Below are positions 44,893 to 53,515 of a stretch of DNA of 64,000 nucleotides, piece after piece. Source of the stretch: Lacinutrix venerupis (lineage in GTDB: Bacteria; Bacteroidota; Bacteroidia; Flavobacteriales; Flavobacteriaceae); NCBI RefSeq assembly GCF_003663945.1, contig NZ_RCCH01000001.1, positions 124,001 to 188,000 on the forward strand, in the 5' to 3' direction. Every line of letters starts with the position of its first letter. Within the stretch, counting starts at the first letter, position 1. A model generated the notes under the pieces. That model was not told the DNA's origin and searched no databases. It worked only from the letters and a program-made list of their open reading frames with translations. A program made the translations under genes and the position numbers.

Positions 44893-47124
44893 ATGAAAAA
44901 AGCATTACTAACAATCTTATCTTTTGTAGTCTGCACAGTCGCTTTTGCACAAGATTTACCAACAAATCCTGATCCAGGTAAATGTTATAAGCGTTGTGTT
45001 ACGCCAGACGTATGGGTAAATCAAGATGTAACAATCCAAGTTGCTCCAGCTTACAAAAAATTAAAAGTAGTACCTGCACAGTACAGAACTGAAAATGTTG
45101 AAGTAGTAGTTCAATCTGCTGGTCAAGAATTATCAGTAGTACCTGCACAATATGAAACTCAAAATTTTGAAGTAACTGTAACTGGTCCTTCTCAAAGACT
45201 TGAAAAAGTAGCAGGTTCAACAGAGACTACTACTGAGGAAATGATTATTCAGCCAGCATACCAAGAATTAGAAGTTATTCCTGCTAAGTATGCAACAGAA
45301 AACTTTGAAGTTACAACTTCTGAAGGAGGACAAACTTTATCTGTAGTACCAGCAAAATTAGGAACAGAAACTTTTGAAGTTGTTGTTACAGAAGCTAGCC
45401 AGAGATTAGAAGTAATACCTGCACAATATGAAACAAGAACAGAAACTGTTGTTGTTCAAGAAGCTTACCAAAAATTAGAAACTGTACCTGCACAGTATGA
45501 AACAAGAACAGAAACTGTTGTTGTTACAGAAGCTGGACAGCGTATGGAAATTGTTCCTGCTAAATGGGCAACAGAGAATGTAGAAGTTGTTGTTCAACCA
45601 GCATCTTCTCGTATAGAAATTGTACCAGCTCAATACGGAACAGAAACAGAAACTGTTGTAGTTAAAGAAGCTAGCCAAAGATTAGAAGTTATACCAGCTG
45701 TTTGGGGAACTGAAACTTTAACTTATAAGAAAAGAGAATATGGAAATACTTTAAAAGTTGTTCCTGCAAGTTTCTCTACAGATTACCAAGTAATCGAAAC
45801 TAAGCCAGCAACTGCTAAATGGGGAATGAGTGATACTCCTGCTGCAGATTGTGCTTCTAGCGATCCTAACGATTGTAGATACTGGTGTTATAAAAATGTA
45901 CCAGCTCAAAACATTACTGTAAACACTACTGTTTTAACTAATGATGCTTCTGTAATTACAACTCCTGGTTGTGATACAGCTAATGCTAACGAGTCTGATT
46001 GTGGTATGGGAACTTATACTAGAAAAGTAGTTACAACTCCAGCAACAACAAGAGTAATAGATATTCCTGCTGTAACTAAAGAGGTTAAAAGAACAGTAAT
46101 GACTCAGCCTTCAACTACAAGATCTATCCCTATTCCTGCAGTAACTAAGACAATTAAGAAAACTGTATTAGTTTCTCCAGCAACAACAAGAGTAATAGAT
46201 ATTCCTGCTGTAACTAAAGAGGTTACTAGACAAGTAATGGTAACACCTCCAACAACAAGAGCTATTGATATTCCTGCTGTAACTAAAGAGGTAAAAAGAA
46301 CTGTTATGGTAACACCTCCAACAACAAGAGTTATTGAAATTCCTGCTGTAACTAAAACAATGAAGCGTACTGTATTAGCAACTCCTGCTACAACAAGAGT
46401 AACAGAAATTCCTGCTACAACAAAAACAATGAAGCGTACTGTAATGGCAACACCTCCAACTACAAGAGCTATCGATATACCTTCTAAGTCTACAACTATT
46501 AGAAAGACTGTACTTACTCCAGAAACTACAAGAACTGTAGATATTCCTGCTGTAACAAAAACTATGAAGCGTGTAGTAATGACTACTCCTCCTACAACTA
46601 GAGTAATTGAAGTACCACAAAAAACAGCTACTTTAAAAACTACAGTATTAGCTAGCGATGCTAGAGTAGATGAAGTAACTATTCCTGCTGTAAATAAAAC
46701 TGTAACAAAAGAAGTTTTACAGAAAAAAGGTGGTTTAACTACTTGGGCAGAAGTTGATTGTAAGTTAGTTGAGTACAACAGTCTTAACATAAACTGGAAC
46801 TTAGGTTCTGCAACTTTAACTCCATCGGCTAAAGCTGAAATTGATAAAGTTTTATTACCAGTATTACAAAACGGTGTTTCTGTAGAGATTGCTTCTCACA
46901 CAGATTCTAGAGGTTCAGCTGCATCTAACAGATCTTTATCTGAAAGAAGAGCACAAGCTGTAACTAACTACTTAATCTCTAAAGGAATCAACTCTTCAAG
47001 AATTGTTTCTAATGGTTATGGAGAAGCTAGATTAGCTAACAGATGTTCAGATGGTGTTTCTTGTACAGAAAGAGAGCACTTACAAAACAGAAGAACAGAG
47101 TTTAGAGTAATTGACGCTAACTAA
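44893..47124 (+). CDS. OmpA-domain protein built of two blocks of 23-residue repeats
   Basis: An envelope protein of 743 residues: signal peptide (about 1-19), a short cysteine-containing stretch, eleven tandem 23-residue units (about 49-301, core VVPAQY), and a cysteine-rich linker with six cysteines (about 310-376). Then come ten further units of 22-23 residues (about 379-608, core TTRVIDIPAVTK), and a C-terminal OmpA/peptidoglycan-binding domain (about 630-743; SHTDSRGSAASNRSLSERRAQAV, NRRTEFRV). The OmpA domain should anchor it to peptidoglycan, with the repeats as a filament or spacer toward the surface. The cysteines may cross-link. The function of the repeat blocks is unknown. It ends with a UUCG-loop terminator. 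Confidence 0.88.
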   Translation: MKKALLTILSFVVCTVAFAQDLPTNPDPGKCYKRCVTPDVWVNQDVTIQVAPAYKKLKVVPAQYRTENVEVVVQSAGQELSVVPAQYETQNFEVTVTGPSQRLEKVAGSTETTTEEMIIQPAYQELEVIPAKYATENFEVTTSEGGQTLSVVPAKLGTETFEVVVTEASQRLEVIPAQYETRTETVVVQEAYQKLETVPAQYETRTETVVVTEAGQRMEIVPAKWATENVEVVVQPASSRIEIVPAQYGTETETVVVKEASQRLEVIPAVWGTETLTYKKREYGNTLKVVPASFSTDYQVIETKPATAKWGMSDTPAADCASSDPNDCRYWCYKNVPAQNITVNTTVLTNDASVITTPGCDTANANESDCGMGTYTRKVVTTPATTRVIDIPAVTKEVKRTVMTQPSTTRSIPIPAVTKTIKKTVLVSPATTRVIDIPAVTKEVTRQVMVTPPTTRAIDIPAVTKEVKRTVMVTPPTTRVIEIPAVTKTMKRTVLATPATTRVTEIPATTKTMKRTVMATPPTTRAIDIPSKSTTIRKTVLTPETTRTVDIPAVTKTMKRVVMTTPPTTRVIEVPQKTATLKTTVLASDARVDEVTIPAVNKTVTKEVLQKKGGLTTWAEVDCKLVEYNSLNINWNLGSATLTPSAKAEIDKVLLPVLQNGVSVEIASHTDSRGSAASNRSLSERRAQAVTNYLISKGINSSRIVSNGYGEARLANRCSDGVSCTEREHLQNRRTEFRVIDAN
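45037..45795 (+). repeat. coding tandem repeat, block 1 (69-bp period, 11 units)
   Basis: Eleven in-phase units encoding 23 residues each, core V-V/I-P-A-x-Y/W. All but the first and last were counted at exactly 23 residues. The repeat is diverged at DNA level, so it is not a recent expansion. Confidence 0.85.
46027..46716 (+). repeat. coding tandem repeat, block 2 (about 69-bp period, 10 units)
   Basis: Ten units with core TTR-x-I-x-I-P-A-V-T-K followed by (K/R)-T-V-(M/L). One unit has 22 residues. The DNA is more alike between units than in block 1 (several identical runs such as ATTCCTGCTGTAACTAAAG), suggesting more recent expansion or gene conversion. Confidence 0.85.
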
Positions 47125-47150
47125 GATTTAAGTTCTTATTTCATTTATAT

Positions 47151-47178
47151 AAAAAGAAGCCTTCGGGCTTCTTTTTTT
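47151..47178 (+). terminator. terminator after the OmpA-repeat gene
   Basis: AAAAAGAAGCC-TTCG-GGCTTCTTTTTTT, a stable UUCG tetraloop hairpin with T tract. Confidence 0.93.
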
Positions 47179-47208
47179 GTTTTATACGTTATGTTTGTAA
47201 TATAAATT

Positions 47209-47246
47209 AAAAAGCCTCCTAAAATTTTATAATTTTAGGAGGCTTT
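47209..47246 (-). terminator. terminator after ybaB
   Basis: AAAGCCTCCTAAAATT pairs with AATTTTAGGAGGCTTT (16 bp, 4-base loop), 20 bases after the minus-strand stop. Confidence 0.88.
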
Positions 47247-47265
47247 AATAATTGTTTAAAATAAA

Positions 47266-47589
47266 TTATTTAAACATATCCATTCCAGGTATATTAGGCA
47301 TACCGTCTTTAGCAACTGCGGCTAATTCTGCTTCATTAATTTTTGTTGCTTTTTCAATAGCTTTGTTTAAAGTTATTATTAAATAATCTTCTAATTGCTC
47401 TTTATCTTCTAATAAACTGTCGTCTATAGCGATTGTTTTTAAAGTTCTATTAGCTGTTAGTGTAACTTTTAATAATCCGTCATTACTTTTTTCGTCTACT
47501 AAAACAGTGTTTAATCTTTCTTTAGTATCTTCTACTTTTTGTTGGGTTTCTTTAAGTTTACCCATCATTCCTGCTAAATCTCCAAACAT
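47266..47589 (-). CDS. YbaB/EbfC-family nucleoid-associated protein
   Basis: A protein of 107 residues beginning [21 protein letters not shown], the standard helix of the YbaB dimer. It continues with the beta-strand region [22 protein letters not shown] and a second helix, and ends in [12 protein letters not shown]. Family members bind DNA as dimers and often sit near dnaX-recR. Here it stands alone, as is common in flavobacteria. It is convergent with the OmpA-repeat gene. Confidence 0.93.
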   Translation of the reverse strand: MFGDLAGMMGKLKETQQKVEDTKERLNTVLVDEKSNDGLLKVTLTANRTLKTIAIDDSLLEDKEQLEDYLIITLNKAIEKATKINEAELAAVAKDGMPNIPGMDMFK

Positions 47590-47693
47590 AATTTTATTTT
47601 AAATTGTATTTTACAAATTTATTAAATAGAAATTATAATAACCAAAATATTATCTATTATGAAAATTATTACACCAGTTTTAGTTATATGGCT

Positions 47694-47701
47694 TATTTTT
47701 G
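47694..47701 (+). promoter_or_regulatory. -7 promoter element of the oligopeptidase gene
   Basis: TATTTTTG fits TAnnTTTG exactly and lies 25 bases before the ATG at 47727. Confidence 0.45.
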
Positions 47702-47726
47702 TTATTTCCTTTAACAAAATTTAAAA

Positions 47727-49796
47727 ATGTCTGAAACAACAATAACAGTTAATCCTCCAATAGCAAAGAAAATTGAGAAAACTCTTGAAAAACACGGAGA
47801 TATTAGAATAGATAATTATTTCTGGATGAATGATAGAGAAGATGAAAATGTTATTAATCATCTAAATAAAGAAAATGAATATACCAGTTTAGTTTTAAAA
47901 CATACCGAAATATTTCAGAAAGATTTATTTGAGGAAATGAAAGGTAGAATAAAAGAAGATGATAGCTCGGTTCCTTATAAATTAAACGGTTATTGGTATA
48001 TTACGAAATTTGAAAAAGGAAAAGATTATCCAATTTACACAAGAAAAAAAGACTCATTACAAGCAGAGGAAGAAATAATTTTTGATTGTAATGAAATGGC
48101 TAAAGGCTATTCGTATTTTAAATTAGGAGGAATTGCTATAAGTCCAGATAATACAATGGCTAGCTTTGCCGTAGATACGGTAAGTAGAAGGCAATATACC
48201 ATACAAATAAAAAATCTAAAAACTGGAGAGTTGTTTTCTGATAAAATTGAAAATACCACAGGAAGTTCTACTTGGGCAAATGATAACAAAACTTTGTTTT
48301 ATACCAAAAAGGATGATGTAACATTAAGGTCAGATAAAATATACAAACATCAATTAAATACCGATACCTCAAAAGATATTTTAGTATATCATGAAAAAGA
48401 TGATACATTTAATTCATTTGTATATAAAACAAAATCTAAAAAATATATAGTTATTGGTTCATCGAGCACATTAACTTCAGAATATAGAATTTTAGAAGCA
48501 AATAATCCAGATGGAGAGTTTAAAGTATTCCAAGAACGTGTTCGTGAATTAGAATATTCTATAGCGCACTATAATGATAGTTTCTATATTGTTACAAATA
48601 AAGACAATGCTACTAATTTTAAGTTACAAAAAACAGCCGAAAGTAATACAACAAAAGAGAATTGGATAGATGTTTTACCTCATAGAAATGATGTTTTATT
48701 AGAAGATATAGAGATTTTTAAGGATTATCTTGTAGTAAACGAAAGACAAAACGGACTCAATAAGATTAGAATTATTAGCTGGAACGGAGATCAGGATTAT
48801 TACTTGCCATTTCATAGCGAAACCTATACAGCAAATTTAGGTAACAATCCAGATTTTAATAGTGAAGAGTTACGTTATAATTATAATGGCTTAACCACAC
48901 CAAGTTCTGTTATTGATTATAATTTTAAAACTAAAGTAAAAACAATAAAAAAAGAACAAGAAGTTTTAGGAGGTAAATTTAATAAAGATAATTACGAGTC
49001 TAAACGAATATGGGCAACAGCTAAAGATGGTGTTAAAATACCAATGTCTATTGTTTACAAAAAAGGAATTAAACTTAATGGAAAAAATCCAGTACTTCAA
49101 TATGCTTACGGATCTTATGGTTCAACTATAGATCCCTATTTTTCAACTATAAGATTAAGTTTATTAGATAGAGGGTTTATTTATGCAATTTCACACATAA
49201 GAGGAGGAGAGTATTTAGGGAGAGAATGGTATGAAAATGGTAAGTTATTAACTAAAATGAACACTTTTACAGATTTTATAGATTGTTCTAAATTTTTAAT
49301 AGAAGAAAATTACACATCTGCAGAGCATTTATATGCAATGGGCGGAAGTGCAGGAGGTTTATTAATGGGAACTGTAATTAATCTTAATCCAGAATTATAT
49401 AAAGGAGTAATTGCTGCAGTACCATTTGTAGATGTTGTAACTACAATGTTAGATGATACCATACCTTTAACTACAGGAGAATATGATGAATGGGGAAACC
49501 CAAACGAAAAGAAATATTACGATTATATGAAATCATATTCACCTTATGATAATGTAGTTTCTAAAAATTATCCAAATCTTTTGGTAACAACAGGATTGCA
49601 TGACTCTCAAGTACAATATTTCGAACCAGCAAAATGGGTAGCAAAATTAAGAGAATTAAAAACAGACAATAATAAGTTACTTTTTCATATAGATATGGAA
49701 GCAGGACATGGTGGTGCTTCAGGACGATTTGAAAGTTTAAAAGAAGTTGCATTAGAATATGCGTTTCTATTTGATTTAGAAGGAATTGACCATTAA
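47727..49796 (+). CDS. ptrB: oligopeptidase B (S9A serine peptidase)
   Basis: A cytoplasmic S9 peptidase of 689 residues cleaving short peptides after basic residues. An N-terminal beta-propeller (about 70-405) precedes the alpha/beta hydrolase domain. The nucleophile is S541 in GGSAGGLL, the acid is the aspartate in TGLHDSQVQYFEPAKW, and the histidine lies in EAGHGGASGRF. The motif ISHIRGGEYLGREWYENGK is typical of oligopeptidase B. No signal peptide. A single gene with its own -7 element. Confidence 0.93.
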   Translation: MSETTITVNPPIAKKIEKTLEKHGDIRIDNYFWMNDREDENVINHLNKENEYTSLVLKHTEIFQKDLFEEMKGRIKEDDSSVPYKLNGYWYITKFEKGKDYPIYTRKKDSLQAEEEIIFDCNEMAKGYSYFKLGGIAISPDNTMASFAVDTVSRRQYTIQIKNLKTGELFSDKIENTTGSSTWANDNKTLFYTKKDDVTLRSDKIYKHQLNTDTSKDILVYHEKDDTFNSFVYKTKSKKYIVIGSSSTLTSEYRILEANNPDGEFKVFQERVRELEYSIAHYNDSFYIVTNKDNATNFKLQKTAESNTTKENWIDVLPHRNDVLLEDIEIFKDYLVVNERQNGLNKIRIISWNGDQDYYLPFHSETYTANLGNNPDFNSEELRYNYNGLTTPSSVIDYNFKTKVKTIKKEQEVLGGKFNKDNYESKRIWATAKDGVKIPMSIVYKKGIKLNGKNPVLQYAYGSYGSTIDPYFSTIRLSLLDRGFIYAISHIRGGEYLGREWYENGKLLTKMNTFTDFIDCSKFLIEENYTSAEHLYAMGGSAGGLLMGTVINLNPELYKGVIAAVPFVDVVTTMLDDTIPLTTGEYDEWGNPNEKKYYDYMKSYSPYDNVVSKNYPNLLVTTGLHDSQVQYFEPAKWVAKLRELKTDNNKLLFHIDMEAGHGGASGRFESLKEVALEYAFLFDLEGIDH

Positions 49797-49816
49797 AAAA
49801 AAAATGCTTATTTTTG
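49786..49816 (+). promoter_or_regulatory. Bacteroidota-type promoter of the cysteine synthase-like gene
   Basis: TTG (49786-49788), 20-base spacer and TATTTTTG (49809-49816). The -33 overlaps the last codons of the oligopeptidase gene. Confidence 0.6.
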
Positions 49817-49868
49817 CCAGGTTTTATGTTGCATTTAACTAACTAAAGGAACAGAACTAAAATTGTTT

Positions 49869-50909
49869 ATGGCACACAACAAACAAGTTTTTGATAATGT
49901 ATTAGACCTTATTGGCAATACACCGATGATAAAACTAAAAAAAATGACATCCGAGTTTAAAGGAAACTTTTTAGCTAAAGTAGAAGCTTTTAACCCAGGA
50001 CATTCTTCAAAAGATAGAATAGCATTATATATTATAGAGCAAGCTGAAAAGCAAGGTATTTTAAAACCTGGCGATACAATTATTGAAACTACATCTGGTA
50101 ACACTGGATTTAGTATAGCAATGGTTAGCGTAATAAAAGGTTACGATTGTATTCTTGCAGTAAGTTCAAAATCTTCGGCAGATAAAATAGATATGCTTAA
50201 AAACATGGGAGCAAGAGTTTATGTTTGTCCAGCAAATGTAAGTGCAGATGACCCAAGATCTTATTACCAAGTAGCAAAACGTTTACATGATGAAATAAAA
50301 GGTTCGGTTTATATTAACCAATATTTCAATCAATTAAATATGGATGCGCATTATGCCTCAACAGGTCCAGAAATTTGGAATCAAACAAATGGAAAAATTA
50401 CACACTTAATAGCGTGTAGTGGAACAGGAGGAACAATTTCTGGTACAGCTAAGTATTTAAAAGAACAGAACCCAAACATTAAAGTTATTGGTGTAGATGC
50501 TTTTGGTTCAGTATTAAAAAAATACCATGAGACCAGAGAATTTGATGAAAAGGAAATTTATCCATATAGAATAGAAGGTTTAGGTAAAAACTTAATACCA
50601 ACCGCTACAGATTTTGATGCAATAGACAAGTTTGTTAAGGTAACAGATGAAGAAAGTGCACATACAGCAAGAGAAATTGCAAGAACAGAAGGTTTATTTG
50701 TAGGTTACACATCTGGTGCAGCTATGCAAGCCATTAAGCAACTAGACGCAGAAGGAGAATTTAAAGCTAATGATACGGTAGTTGTTATATTTCCAGATCA
50801 CGGTTCACGCTATATGAGTAAAGTTTATAGCGATAAATGGATGAATGAGCAAGGATTTTTTGATAGTCAAAATGTGGAAGCCGCAGAAAGCATTCAATAC
50901 ATTAAATAA
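49869..50909 (+). CDS. PLP-dependent cysteine synthase / cystathionine beta-synthase-like protein
   Basis: A fold-type II PLP enzyme of 346 residues. I use ATG 49869; a TTG two codons upstream is the alternative. The PLP lysine is in [14 protein letters not shown] (about residue 44), the substrate loop is [12 protein letters not shown], and the PLP-phosphate loop is [15 protein letters not shown]. Members include O-acetylserine sulfhydrylases and cystathionine beta-synthases; the catalytic domain alone does not decide between them, and the CBS regulatory pair is absent. It has its own promoter and terminator. Confidence 0.85.
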   Translation: MAHNKQVFDNVLDLIGNTPMIKLKKMTSEFKGNFLAKVEAFNPGHSSKDRIALYIIEQAEKQGILKPGDTIIETTSGNTGFSIAMVSVIKGYDCILAVSSKSSADKIDMLKNMGARVYVCPANVSADDPRSYYQVAKRLHDEIKGSVYINQYFNQLNMDAHYASTGPEIWNQTNGKITHLIACSGTGGTISGTAKYLKEQNPNIKVIGVDAFGSVLKKYHETREFDEKEIYPYRIEGLGKNLIPTATDFDAIDKFVKVTDEESAHTAREIARTEGLFVGYTSGAAMQAIKQLDAEGEFKANDTVVVIFPDHGSRYMSKVYSDKWMNEQGFFDSQNVEAAESIQYIK

Positions 50910-50924
50910 AATTTATAGATAATT

Positions 50925-50967
50925 AAAAAAGAAGCTGATAACCTTAAAGAAGATATCAGCTTTTTTT
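50925..50967 (+). terminator. terminator after the cysteine synthase-like gene
   Basis: GAAGCTGATA pairs with TATCAGCTTT around a 13-base loop, with A and T tracts on both sides. Confidence 0.85.
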
Positions 50968-51016
50968 ATTTTAAGAATAGAAGGAAAAAATATTATGCAA
51001 AAAACTGAGAATTGCG

Positions 51017-51024
51017 TATTTTTG
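51017..51024 (+). promoter_or_regulatory. -7 promoter element of the palmitoyltransferase-like gene
   Basis: TATTTTTG, exact TAnnTTTG match, 25 bases before the ATG at 51050. Confidence 0.5.
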
Positions 51025-51049
51025 TAAATTCTAAACTAATTAAGTACAA

Positions 51050-52309
51050 ATGAAAGATTTATTCGCAAAGATATATAAGGATAAAGGACCATTGGGAAAA
51101 TGGGCAGAGCAGGCAGAAGGTTATTTTGTTTTTCCAAAATTGGAAGGACAAATTTCTAACCGAATGAAATTCCAAGGAAAAGATGTTATTACATGGAGTA
51201 TTAACGATTACTTAGGTTTAGCAAATCATCCAGAAGTGCGTAAAGTGGATGCAGAAGCAGCTGCAGAGTATGGTTCGGCATACCCAATGGGAGCTAGAAT
51301 GATGTCTGGTCACACAGAATTACACGAGCAATTACAAGACGAATTAGCAGCATTTGTTAATAAAGAAGCGGCTTATTTATTAAATTTTGGATACCAAGGT
51401 ATGGTGTCTACTGTTGATGCTTTAGTAGCAAAGGATGATATTATTGTTTACGATGTAGATGCACACGCATGTATTATTGATGGAGTTAGATTACACCATG
51501 GCAAACGTTTTACATATAAGCACAACGATATTGAAAGCTTAGAAAAAAACTTAGAACGTGCTACAAAAATGGCAGAAACAACCGGAGGAGGAATTTTGGT
51601 AATTTCTGAAGGTGTTTTTGGTATGCGTGGAGAACAAGGACGTTTAAAAGAAATTGTAGCTCTTAAAAAGAAATTTAATTTTAGGTTATTTGTAGATGAT
51701 GCTCATGGTTTTGGTACATTAGGAAAAACAGGAGCAGGAGCAGGAGAAGAGCAAGGAGTACAAGATGATATAGATGTTTATTTTGCAACTTTTGCAAAAT
51801 CTATGGCAAGTACAGGAGCCTTTATTGCTGCAGATAGAGAAATTATAGATTATTTAAAGTACAACTTGCGTTCGCAAATGTTTGCTAAATCTTTACAGAT
51901 GCAATTAGTAGTAGGTGCTTTAAAACGTTTAGATATGTTACGCACAATGCCAGAGTTAAAAGAAAACTTATGGAAAATTGTTAATGCATTACAATCTGGT
52001 TTAAAAGAAAGAGGTTTCGATATTGGTACCACACAAAGTTGTGTTACGCCAGTATACTTAAAAGGAAGTATTCCTGAAGCTATGGCATTAGTTAGAGATT
52101 TACGTGAAAATTATGGTATTTTCTGTTCTATAGTTGTGTATCCTGTAATACCAAAAGGATTAATATTACTGCGTATGATTCCTACAGCAACACATACGTT
52201 ACAAGATGTAGCAGAAACTTTAGATGCATTTGATGCTATTAGAGATCGTTTAGAAAATGGAACGTATAAAAGAATGTCTGCCGCTTTAATTAAAGCAATG
52301 GGAGAGTAA
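51050..52309 (+). CDS. alpha-oxoamine synthase, serine palmitoyltransferase-like
   Basis: A PLP enzyme of 419 residues in the alpha-oxoamine synthase family (serine palmitoyltransferase, KBL, KAPA synthase). Visible are WSINDYLGLANHPEVRK, MGARMMSGHTELHEQLQDELA, FVDDAHGFGTLGKTGAG and the PLP lysine in FATFAKSMASTGAF (about residue 244). Proteins with this N-terminus (FAKIYKDKGPLGKWAEQAEGY) are widespread in Bacteroidota and are regarded as the sphingolipid-forming group, making 3-ketosphinganine from serine and an acyl thioester. An acyltransferase-like gene lies next to it on the opposite strand. The exact acyl substrate is inferred. Confidence 0.8.
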   Translation: MKDLFAKIYKDKGPLGKWAEQAEGYFVFPKLEGQISNRMKFQGKDVITWSINDYLGLANHPEVRKVDAEAAAEYGSAYPMGARMMSGHTELHEQLQDELAAFVNKEAAYLLNFGYQGMVSTVDALVAKDDIIVYDVDAHACIIDGVRLHHGKRFTYKHNDIESLEKNLERATKMAETTGGGILVISEGVFGMRGEQGRLKEIVALKKKFNFRLFVDDAHGFGTLGKTGAGAGEEQGVQDDIDVYFATFAKSMASTGAFIAADREIIDYLKYNLRSQMFAKSLQMQLVVGALKRLDMLRTMPELKENLWKIVNALQSGLKERGFDIGTTQSCVTPVYLKGSIPEAMALVRDLRENYGIFCSIVVYPVIPKGLILLRMIPTATHTLQDVAETLDAFDAIRDRLENGTYKRMSAALIKAMGE

Positions 52310-52329
52310 TTTTTTTTCAATTATAATAT

Positions 52330-52362
52330 AAAAAATCCGATTCTAATGAATCGGATTTTTTT
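52330..52362. terminator. bidirectional terminator
   Basis: AAAAATCCGATTC-TAAT-GAATCGGATTTTT, between the convergent ends at 52309 (+) and 52389 (-). Confidence 0.92.
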
Positions 52363-52388
52363 GTTTTAAAACAGTTTTTTATAAAAAA

Positions 52389-53510
52389 CTATTCAATATT
52401 TTTTCGATATGTTTTTCTTCGTTTTATAACTTTAGGATTAAAGTGTTTCCATATTTTATGTATAGCTTCATTATCCTCTAATTCAGGAGTTCTATAACAA
52501 TCAACAATACCTTTTGTTTTAAAAGTTTCGTAATATTCGTTAAAAATAACAGCGTGAACACCTTTATTTTGGTAATCTGGATGTACACCAATTAAATAGA
52601 AAACAACATCTTTACTAGACTTTTTTGCTTTTAATAATTTTGCAAAGCCAAAAGGAAATAATTTACCATTCATTTCTTGTAAAGCATATGCAAACCTAGG
52701 CATTACAATTGCAAAAGCAACCATATTATCATTTTCGTCAACAACAAATTTTATATATTCAGGATTAACAAAAGAGATAAATTTCTTTTTAAAATATTCT
52801 TTTTGAATATCTGTTATTTCAACAAAAGAAGATAATTTTCCATATGAAGCGTTAAACAAATCAAACATTTTATCTGCATATGGCATTACATCAGATGTTT
52901 TTGTAAGTTGAAGTGCTTTTAACTTATATCTTCTTTTAATAAGTTCTTGTGCTTTTTTAAAAAAATCTGGTTTTACGTTTTCAAAAGGAAACTTACTTTC
53001 GGAGTAGCTTTTCTCTATTTTAAATCCTAATGCTTCGTAGTGTTTAACATAATATTCGTGGTTATACCAGGTTATCATGTTGCTTATTTGGTTAAAACCT
53101 TCGGTCATAACTCCAACTTTATCTAAGTTAGAAAAACCTACCGGTCCTTCTGTAAATTTTAGATTATGCTGTTTTCCTATTTTAATAACCTCTTCTATTA
53201 ATTTTTTAGAGACTTCTAAATCATCTATAAAATCAAACCAACCAAAACGCATTTTAAGTTGATTTTGGTTTTTTACTTCAAGCCAATTAATAATAGCTGC
53301 AACACGACCAACAAGTTTTTCGTTTTTATAAGCTAAAATTAATGTTGCTTCAGCATCGTTAAAAATAGGATTTTTATCTGTATTAAAAGTTTCCATTTCT
53401 TGACTAATAATTGGTGGTACCCAATATTTAGAGTCTTTATATAACGAAAAAGGAAATTTAACAAAGGACTTTAAGTCCTTTTTTGTTTTAACTATTTTGG
53501 TTGTTATCAT
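52389..53510 (-). CDS. GNAT-fold acyltransferase-like protein, possible bacterial ceramide synthase
   Basis: A protein of 373 residues that looks like a double GNAT fold. The acyl-CoA-binding loop is GVHPDYQNKGVHAVIFNEYY in the C-terminal half (Q-x2-G-x-A type), with TEGPVGFSNLDKVGVMTEGF in the middle. No membrane helix. Similar Bacteroidota proteins carry unhelpful names. The neighbourhood is suggestive: it is convergent with the serine palmitoyltransferase-like gene, and bacterial ceramide synthase of Caulobacter is an N-acyltransferase in a similar gene neighbourhood. Function as a sphinganine N-acyltransferase is a hypothesis; plain GNAT acetyltransferase is the alternative. Confidence 0.65.
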   Translation of the reverse strand: MITTKIVKTKKDLKSFVKFPFSLYKDSKYWVPPIISQEMETFNTDKNPIFNDAEATLILAYKNEKLVGRVAAIINWLEVKNQNQLKMRFGWFDFIDDLEVSKKLIEEVIKIGKQHNLKFTEGPVGFSNLDKVGVMTEGFNQISNMITWYNHEYYVKHYEALGFKIEKSYSESKFPFENVKPDFFKKAQELIKRRYKLKALQLTKTSDVMPYADKMFDLFNASYGKLSSFVEITDIQKEYFKKKFISFVNPEYIKFVVDENDNMVAFAIVMPRFAYALQEMNGKLFPFGFAKLLKAKKSSKDVVFYLIGVHPDYQNKGVHAVIFNEYYETFKTKGIVDCYRTPELEDNEAIHKIWKHFNPKVIKRRKTYRKNIE

Positions 53511-53515
53511 AAGGA

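Noticed and set aside
45037-46716. Regular repeats that could suggest a CRISPR-like array
   Set aside because: The period is 69 bases, the units code for protein in phase, there are no spacers between repeats and no cas genes nearby.
46104-46790. A 228-residue frame on the minus strand, hydrophobic and repetitive
   Set aside because: It lies antisense to the repeat block of the OmpA-domain gene, and its composition is simply the mirror of the repeats. The sense frame has a signal peptide and a recognisable domain.
47659-47724. A 21-codon hydrophobic frame just before the oligopeptidase gene
   Set aside because: The -7 element of the downstream gene (47694-47701) lies inside it, so it would be cut by its own promoter region. 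No other support.
49797-49868. Possible riboswitch or T-box leader before the cysteine synthase-like gene
   Set aside because: The leader is only about 70 bases with a normal promoter in it, and no conserved aptamer-like pairing was visible.
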